Notes under the pieces: generated by a model
Database searches by the model: none
What the model saw: only the letters and a program-made list of their open reading frames with translations
Told to the model about the DNA's origin: nothing
Position numbers and translations under genes: made by a program
Part shown: positions 22,478-26,404 of the stretch, in pieces
How the letters are laid out: each line of letters starts with the position of its first letter
Numbering within the stretch: the first letter of the stretch is position 1
Assembly (NCBI GenBank): GCA_033720955.1
Contig: JAWWBN010000026.1
Coordinates: 1-26,404 of the forward strand
Direction: 5' to 3'
Source of the DNA: JAWWBN01 sp033720955
GTDB lineage: Bacteria; Acidobacteriota; Thermoanaerobaculia; Multivoradales; JAHEKO01
Length of the DNA: 26,404 nt

Positions 22478-22744
22478 CTACTCGTAGTGCGTCCACATCC
22501 TGAGGACCTTGACGACCCGCTCTTCCGCGAGGACCTGATAGACCAGCCGATGCTTGACGTTGATTCGTCTCGAGTAGGCGCCGGCGAGGTCACCGACCAG
22601 CTTCTCGAATGGCGGTGGTGTCTGGAAGGGATCCTGTTTCAGGATCGCCAGAAGGTACTCCGCCTTGCGACGTAGATGGGAGGAGCTGAGCTTCCGTGCG
22701 TCCTGGACCGCCTGGCGCGTGTAGACGACGCGCCAGGCGCTCAC
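22478..22744 (-). CDS. yoeB: YoeB/Txe family mRNA-interferase toxin
   Basis: An 88-residue ribosome-dependent endoribonuclease toxin of the RelE superfamily, close to the usual 84-89 residues. The C-terminal half carries YSRRINVKHRLVYQV and ends in RMWTHYE, the YoeB hallmark. By comparison with E. coli YoeB, the catalytic residues are Glu47, Arg66, His86 and Tyr87, and all are present, so the toxin should be active. It cleaves mRNA in the ribosomal A site when free of antitoxin. The GTG start at 22744 overlaps the antitoxin stop by 4 bp (GTGA), the usual translational coupling. An upstream extension of the frame runs through the antitoxin gene and is not coding. Transcription comes from the antitoxin promoter at 22991-23019. 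Confidence 0.93.
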   Translation of the reverse strand: MSAWRVVYTRQAVQDARKLSSSHLRRKAEYLLAILKQDPFQTPPPFEKLVGDLAGAYSRRINVKHRLVYQVLAEERVVKVLRMWTHYE

Positions 22745-22983
22745 CAGTCCAGTTCCTCGACGCACTCCTCGAGCGGGGTGGCCATCCCCTCTCGGATCGA
22801 GTCCGCCATGCCTGGAATCGACATCAGGTAGACGCTCTCCTGAAGCGCCCTCCAGTCGGCCTCGGAGACGAGAACCGCAGACGCGCGACGACCGGTGATC
22901 TGCACCGGCTCGCTGCTGACAGCCACTTCGTCCAGGAGTCGGTAGAGATTCTGTCGAGCCTTGGTTGCGGCGATCGTCTTCAT
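22741..22983 (-). CDS. yefM: YefM/Phd family antitoxin
   Basis: An 80-residue antitoxin. The N-terminal DNA-binding half shows the Phd/YefM pattern (AATKARQNLYRLLDEVAVSS, PVQITGRRASAVLVSEADW), and the C-terminal helix (ALQESVYLMSIPGMADSIRE) binds and blocks the toxin. It would neutralise YoeB and repress its own operon together with it. The ATG at 22983 has no Shine-Dalgarno; the -10 box ends 7 nt upstream, suggesting a leaderless message. Two repeat boxes overlap the promoter as expected for autoregulation. The pair may stabilise the surrounding mobile-looking segment. Confidence 0.92.
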   Translation of the reverse strand: MKTIAATKARQNLYRLLDEVAVSSEPVQITGRRASAVLVSEADWRALQESVYLMSIPGMADSIREGMATPLEECVEELDW

Positions 22984-22988
22984 CGCCT

Positions 22989-23010
22989 AAAGCGTACGCC
23001 AAAGCGTACG
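22989..23010. promoter_or_regulatory. Likely antitoxin operator: two 10-bp direct repeats with CGTACG palindromes
   Basis: AAAGCGTACG occurs at 22989-22998 and 23001-23010, 12 bp apart start to start, each containing the palindrome CGTACG. They cover the -10 box and spacer of the yefM promoter, about one helical turn apart. YefM/Phd proteins repress by binding paired palindromes over their promoters, so these are probable operators; the exact role is inferred. Confidence 0.6.
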
Positions 23011-23019
23011 GAGTGTCAA
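22991..23019 (-). promoter_or_regulatory. Promoter of the yefM-yoeB operon
   Basis: On the minus strand a perfect TTGACA (23019-23014), a 17-nt spacer and TACGCT (22996-22991) form a strong sigma-70-type promoter. The -10 box ends 7 nt before the yefM ATG, so the transcript should start at or next to the start codon. Confidence 0.7.
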
Positions 23020-23178
23020 CCGCCGTACCCTGGTGCCTCCGGCGCAAGCTGACCCTGTCGCACCCATGGGGAGGAGCCAGTGAGCAGGCGGGCTCGCCGT
23101 GGACGCACGACCGAGCTCGTGCTGGAGGTCGCCATCTGCAGCCCGGCCGAGAGGTCCCCGGTCACGGCCGGGAGCTCT

Positions 23179-23829
23179 TCAGAATCGGTACGCGATCCCC
23201 AGCGAGACGATCAGGGGATCCAGATCGGTGTCCTGGCCGGCGGTCTCGCCCTCCAGGATCGCGCCGAGGTAGCGGGTGCTCAGCGAGACCAGCCAGCGCC
23301 CCGAGGCGCCGATGGCGCGGTCGAGGCCGAGCTTGATCCCGAAGCCGGTGTCGTCGTCGAAGACCAGCTTGTCGGAGCGCCCGACCTCGGTGAGGAAGAC
23401 CACGTCGTCGAAGTAGACGATCGCCGCGAAGGCGCCGACGTGGAGGTCGAAGCCGCCAACGGGCCGGTGGTAGTTCACGCCGGCGCTGAAGAGCTCGAAC
23501 GCCGCGCTCTCGGTGTCCCGCAGGACCTGCCCGCCCGGGGCCGTGACGAGCTCGGCGTCGAGATCCGCCGCGAGCGCCGCCAGCTCGATGCCCAGGCGAG
23601 GCCGGATCCGGTACTCGGCCTCGAGACCGGCGCCGAGGCCCCCCTCGACGCGGAAGGCGAACGGCTCCCCGCCGGGCAGAAGACCGGCCAGGTCGTCCCC
23701 CGTGGGCTCGACATGGACGGCGCAGCCGCGCAGCGTGAGCTTGGGCTCGGCGGCGGTGGCTCGAGTCGGGCCGGCCGGCAGCGCGACCGCGACTCCGATC
23801 GCGATCGCCAGGATCTTCCAACGGCTCAT
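23179..23829 (-). CDS. Outer-membrane beta-barrel protein
   Basis: A 216-residue protein with a signal peptide (ILAIAIGVAVALPAGPTRA, cleavage near residue 26). The mature part alternates hydrophobic and polar residues in barrel-like strands (FRVEGGLGAGLEAEYRIRP, GFDLHVGAFAAIVYFDDVV, WLVSLSTRYLGAILEG) and ends in IAYRF, the C-terminal aromatic signature read by the BAM complex. The size and strand count fit a small 8-stranded OmpW/OmpA-like barrel, but I see no motif that fixes the family or function. No strong ribosome-binding site precedes the ATG. It lies downstream of the Cys-rich membrane protein on the same strand, separated by 204 bp without a recognisable gene. Confidence 0.75.
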   Translation of the reverse strand: MSRWKILAIAIGVAVALPAGPTRATAAEPKLTLRGCAVHVEPTGDDLAGLLPGGEPFAFRVEGGLGAGLEAEYRIRPRLGIELAALAADLDAELVTAPGGQVLRDTESAAFELFSAGVNYHRPVGGFDLHVGAFAAIVYFDDVVFLTEVGRSDKLVFDDDTGFGIKLGLDRAIGASGRWLVSLSTRYLGAILEGETAGQDTDLDPLIVSLGIAYRF

Positions 23830-24033
23830 GGGACGGCGCCTTTCGCTGGGGACCGGCTTCCGGGCACGGCCCTCGGTGGGTTGGATGGTCCGGGAGAGCG
23901 AGTCCTTCGCGGGCTGGGCCGACGCTCCCCGGATGGGGATTCCGAACCGCTCCGGGTGGGCCAGTGCGAGAGGCGGTGGTCCGCCGCCGCGCGCCGGCGT
24001 CGCCGTGCTCCTCGCAGGCGCCGAGCCAGCGGT

Positions 24034-24516
24034 CTACCGACCGGAAGCGGCCAGCGAGCGCGCCTCGCTCAGCAGTCCGGCGGCGCGCTCGAGGTAGGTC
24101 GCCGGGTTGCCTGCCGCGTCCATACGGATCATCCCGTCGTAGAGGGCGACGGCGCCGCGCAGCTCGTCCAGCGCCTCCCGGCCCCTCTGGCACGACGACG
24201 AGAAGCAGCCGGAGGAGCAGCCCCGCTCGGCCCGCGAGAGCGCGCGGCCCAGGTCGAGGAAGGCGGCGCTCCAGGCGGCGGAGTCCACCGGCGGCGGCCC
24301 GAGCGCTCGGAGCTCGGCGGCGACCGTCTCGTAGGCGCCGCCCACGGCCTCGACACACAGTTGCGCGACCTCGGCCGTAGACTCAGTGGAGCGGGCGCCC
24401 ACCTCCGAACCGGTCTCCCCGGACCCGGAAGGGCGCAGCGCCGGCAGCACCTCGTTGATCACGAAGTAGGCGATGATCGCCAGGGCGATCAGGCCGACGA
24501 GCCAGCGGAGCACCAA
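24034..24516 (-). CDS. Small single-pass membrane protein, Cys-rich, unknown function
   Basis: A 160-residue protein not matched to a family. One N-terminal transmembrane helix (WLVGLIALAIIAYFVINEV, residues ~5-23) is followed by a Ser/Gly/Glu linker and a helical domain, presumably periplasmic. A Cys cluster ERGCSSGCFSSSCQRG near residues 97-112, plus one earlier Cys, could form disulfides or bind a metal. The start is uncertain: TTG at 24516 or GTG at 24513, neither with a ribosome-binding site; an ATG overlapping them is out of frame. Codon use and GC resemble other genes, which supports it being real. It is divergent from the hydrolase gene at 24546 with only 29 bp between starts, so they may share control elements. 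Confidence 0.6.
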   Translation of the reverse strand: MVLRWLVGLIALAIIAYFVINEVLPALRPSGSGETGSEVGARSTESTAEVAQLCVEAVGGAYETVAAELRALGPPPVDSAAWSAAFLDLGRALSRAERGCSSGCFSSSCQRGREALDELRGAVALYDGMIRMDAAGNPATYLERAAGLLSEARSLAASGR

Positions 24517-24545
24517 GCCATGGTAGCAGGCGAGCAGATCGCAGC

Positions 24546-26063
24546 ATGAGAGCGACTCGGTCGATCCGCCTCGGGGCGTGCTGCGCCCTCCTCCTCCTCG
24601 CCCCGGAGCTGTCGGCGGGAGAGATCGACGACGGCGCGCTGCGGGCGGAGATCGAGTCGATCCGCGAGCGGCTCGCCGTCCCGGGGGCGGCCGTCGGGGT
24701 CACCGTGGGCCGGCGCACGTTTCTTCTCGGTGGGTTCGGTGTCCGGCGCCTCGGTTCGCCCGAGCCCGTCACGGCGCGGACGCGGTTTCCGGTCGCCTCG
24801 GTCACCAAGGCGTTCACCGGGCTGACCGTCGCTCGGCTGGTCGACGAGGGCCGATTGGCCTGGGACGATCGTCTCGTCGACCGGATCGACGTTCCGAGTC
24901 TCGCTCGCTCGAGCCTGCTGGCGGCGGCGACGTTGTCCGACGCGCTGGCGCACAGAAGCGGGGTCGCTCCGGGCGGACTTCTCGGCCTGCACTCCGGGTG
25001 GTCGCGCCGCGAGCTGGTCGCCCGCCTCGCGCTCCTTCCGGAGGACCCCTCGGCGCGGGGGCGGTTCGGCTACAACAACCTGATGTACGCCGCGGTCGGG
25101 CTGGCGATCGAGGACGAGACCGGCGAATCGTGGGAGGACGCCGCTCAGCGGCTCGTCATCGACGCGCTCGGGATGCGCGACTCGGCCACTCACCACGGGT
25201 TGCTCGGGGAGGGCGTCCCGCGCGTCTCGGCGCACGTGACCGGCCGGGACGGCTGGCGCCCCATCGGGAACGGCGCCGAGTTCGCCGCGATCCGCCCCGC
25301 GTCGACGGTGGTCTCCTCGGCGCGCGACCTGACGCTCTTGACCCGGGCGTTGGTCGGTGAGGAGGAGCCGGAGTGGACCCGGGCGCTCGAGGCGACGGCA
25401 TCCGCTCGGACGCTGATCCCCGCGGAGGCCTTCGGCTGGCTGGCGCCGGCCTTCCCCGACTGCCACACCTTCGCCTACGGGAGAGGCTGGTTCCTCGCCG
25501 AGAGAGCGGGCCGGCGCGTCGTCTTCCACCCCGGCGGAGGCGGGGGAGTGAGCTCCCTACTGCTCCTGATCCCGGCGGAGCGGATCGGAATCTCGGTGCT
25601 CACCAACGACGACGACTACGCGTCGAACCTGGCGATCGCCAACACGATCGTCGATCGCCTCCTCACTCTGGAGCCGCGCGATTGGGTGAGCGAGCTCGAG
25701 GAGCTGCGAACCGACCACGCCGCCGAGGCGCGCGCCCGGGACGAGCTGCTCGAAACCCGTCCCAGCCCTGCGCTGCCGCCGTTGCCACTCGAGACCTACG
25801 TCGGCCGATACGGGCACCCCGTCTACGGCGCGGTGGAGATCGTCCGGGGCGAGGGCGGCCTGCGACTGCAACGTGGCGCTCTCGGCGGAGCTTTGGAGGA
25901 GTGGGACCGCGACAGCTTCCTCGTGACCTACCCGAGCACGTCGTACGTCTACGACATCGTGACCTTCACCATCGGTTCCGACCGCGTCCCGCTCTCGCTG
26001 ACCTTCTTCGACCAGCCCGGCTTCGATCGCGCGAGCCGGGAAGGGCACGGGCACGCCCACTGA
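24546..26063 (+). CDS. Exported serine hydrolase, class C beta-lactamase/PBP-like, with DUF3471 region
   Basis: A 505-residue protein with a signal peptide (LGACCALLLLAPELSAG, cleavage near residue 24). The beta-lactamase-like domain carries all three active-site motifs: S85-x-x-K88 (SVTK), Y176-x-N178 (YNN) and H328-P-G330 followed by a glycine run in place of KTG. Residues from ~405 (LETYVGRYGHPVYGAVEIV) form a DUF3471-type C-terminal domain, common in such hydrolases. Family members act as esterases, D-aminopeptidases, PBP-like DD-peptidases or amidases; true beta-lactamase activity is not implied. A Cys pair in the leader (ACCALL) does not follow a good lipobox. The C-terminus ends in a His-rich tail (GHGHAH). 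The ATG at 24546 has no strong ribosome-binding site. The second copy of the 18-bp repeat begins 25 bp after its stop. Confidence 0.88.
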   Translation: MRATRSIRLGACCALLLLAPELSAGEIDDGALRAEIESIRERLAVPGAAVGVTVGRRTFLLGGFGVRRLGSPEPVTARTRFPVASVTKAFTGLTVARLVDEGRLAWDDRLVDRIDVPSLARSSLLAAATLSDALAHRSGVAPGGLLGLHSGWSRRELVARLALLPEDPSARGRFGYNNLMYAAVGLAIEDETGESWEDAAQRLVIDALGMRDSATHHGLLGEGVPRVSAHVTGRDGWRPIGNGAEFAAIRPASTVVSSARDLTLLTRALVGEEEPEWTRALEATASARTLIPAEAFGWLAPAFPDCHTFAYGRGWFLAERAGRRVVFHPGGGGGVSSLLLLIPAERIGISVLTNDDDYASNLAIANTIVDRLLTLEPRDWVSELEELRTDHAAEARARDELLETRPSPALPPLPLETYVGRYGHPVYGAVEIVRGEGGLRLQRGALGGALEEWDRDSFLVTYPSTSYVYDIVTFTIGSDRVPLSLTFFDQPGFDRASREGHGHAH

Positions 26064-26088
26064 TCACGGCTCGGCGGCTCCCTCGGAG

Positions 26089-26106
26089 CATCTGAACCCC
26101 ATTCAG
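26089..26106. repeat. 18-bp direct repeat, right copy, with internal palindrome
   Basis: Identical to the copy at 22372-22389 (CATCTGAACCCCATTCAG). It lies between the hydrolase stop and the upstream region of the integrase-like gene, a typical place for an attachment site. The bases on either side differ from those around the other copy. Confidence 0.7.
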
Positions 26107-26159
26107 TTTGGGGGGTCTACGACGGGCTACGGCACAGCACTCTGGACTACTCTAACCTG

Positions 26160-26187
26160 TTGACATGATTGACTTTATGTCTATCCT
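26160..26187 (+). promoter_or_regulatory. Candidate promoter of the integrase-like gene
   Basis: A perfect TTGACA (26160-26165), a 16-nt spacer and TATCCT (26182-26187, 4 of 6 matches) form a plausible sigma-70-type promoter in an AT-richer patch. GACAT and ATGTC arms flank the spacer region and could be a repressor site. Confidence 0.5.
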
Positions 26188-26273
26188 GGCCTCCTGTAGA
26201 TCGCGGGTGACTACGCCCCAGTACGGGGTTCGCGGTGTACCAGACATGTACTGCCCGCAGATCTGGAGGCACC

Positions 26274-26404
26274 GTGGTTGTTCCGAAGCTGACACCGAAG
26301 ATCGTCCAGGAGGCGCCGTTCGCGGACGGCCCCTCGTACTACGTGATGGAGGGCAGGAGTAGGCGGAGCCTGCGAGGCTTCGGGATTCGCGTCTATCGAA
26401 CCAA
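26274..26404 (+). CDS. Probable tyrosine recombinase/phage-type integrase, N-terminal part (runs off the window)
   Basis: Forty-three codons are present. A GTG at 26274 follows GGAGG by 5 nt. The peptide MVVPKLTPKIVQEAPFADG then continues through YYVMEG and RSLRGFGIRVYRT. This matches the start of the Arm-type DNA-binding domain of phage and island integrases, in which a short helix after a KLT-x-x-x-V segment is followed by a three-stranded sheet with the (L)RGFG(I/V)RV strand. The catalytic domain lies beyond the right edge and cannot be checked. Integrases of this kind insert islands or phages at attachment sites, often in tRNA genes, though none is seen here. The gene points away from the hydrolase and suggests that a mobile element begins at about 26.1 kb. 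Confidence 0.65.
   Translation, partial: MVVPKLTPKIVQEAPFADGPSYYVMEGRSRRSLRGFGIRVYRT

Larger units (their letters stand above)
26064..26273. other. Non-coding region upstream of the integrase-like gene
   Basis: This 210-bp stretch is lower in GC than the rest. It holds the right 18-bp repeat, a candidate promoter and several short inverted repeats, among them CCCC/GGGG around AGTAC near 26217 and AGTAC/GTACT arms near 26221 and 26250. Such features are common near integrase genes, as recombinase or excisionase sites, but specific assignments are not possible. A 65-codon frame from 26165 overlaps the integrase start in another frame and is not called. Confidence 0.45.

Noticed and set aside
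22744..23047. N-terminal extension of YoeB to 189 residues
   Set aside because: It passes through the antitoxin gene and promoter in another frame; normal YoeB length fits the GTG at 22744.
23080..24549. Long plus-strand open frame opposite the barrel and membrane protein genes
   Set aside because: It is an Arg/Gly/Ala-rich shadow; signal peptide, strand pattern and C-terminal aromatic residue support the minus-strand genes instead.
26165..26362. 65-codon gene before the integrase
   Set aside because: No ribosome-binding site, no homology, and it overlaps the integrase start out of frame.

Overview
This is a very GC-rich window (roughly 70% by eye) with long genes and several large exported proteins. 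The gene set points to a Gram-negative, free-living bacterium of Acidobacteriota type, possibly near Thermoanaerobaculia, but this is inference because there is no rRNA or other marker gene. It contains an ASPIC/UnbV beta-propeller protein, a giant lipoprotein alpha-2-macroglobulin, an NxxGxxAF repeat protein, M14 and S8 exported peptidases and an outer-membrane barrel. I see no rRNA, tRNA or CRISPR array.

Layout. 1-1372: two truncated ASPIC/UnbV (CRTAC1-like) paralogues meet head to head at an abnormal junction near 160. 1421-2680 (minus): a ParA-type ATPase followed by a 7Fe ferredoxin. 2767-8844 (plus): a 2025-residue thioester alpha-2-macroglobulin. 8916-12621 (plus): PLP aminotransferase, D-2-hydroxyacid dehydrogenase and glycerate 2-kinase, in the order that would take serine through hydroxypyruvate and glycerate to 2-phosphoglycerate. 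12685-13659: an SDR-type L-threonine 3-dehydrogenase. 13721-~13915: the 5' part of a SnoaL-like gene, cut off where a minus-strand gene ends. 13933-16890 (minus): a 985-residue exported NxxGxxAF repeat protein. 17257-20181 (plus): an exported M14 metallopeptidase with a GATase1-like C-terminal region. 20434-21876 (minus): an exported S8 protease.

From about 22.0 kb the sequence becomes patchy. It holds the 3' remnant of a zinc-type alcohol dehydrogenase, an 18-bp repeat with an internal palindrome, a YoeB/YefM toxin-antitoxin pair with a clear promoter and operator repeats, an outer-membrane barrel protein, a small Cys-rich membrane protein and a serine beta-lactamase-like hydrolase. A second copy of the 18-bp repeat follows, then an AT-richer promoter region and the first 43 codons of a probable tyrosine recombinase running off the right edge. 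This end looks like an integration hotspot or the edge of a mobile island.

Taken together, the core genes suit a protein- and peptide-degrading lifestyle. Exported peptidases would release amino acids, and the central cluster could feed serine and threonine carbon into glycolysis and glycine metabolism. The alpha-2-macroglobulin would protect the cell envelope from foreign proteases. The least ordinary signals are the two abnormal gene junctions (~160 and ~13915), the paired palindromic repeat near the integrase, and several genes whose predicted -10 box lies only 6-9 nt from the start codon, which suggests leaderless transcripts.
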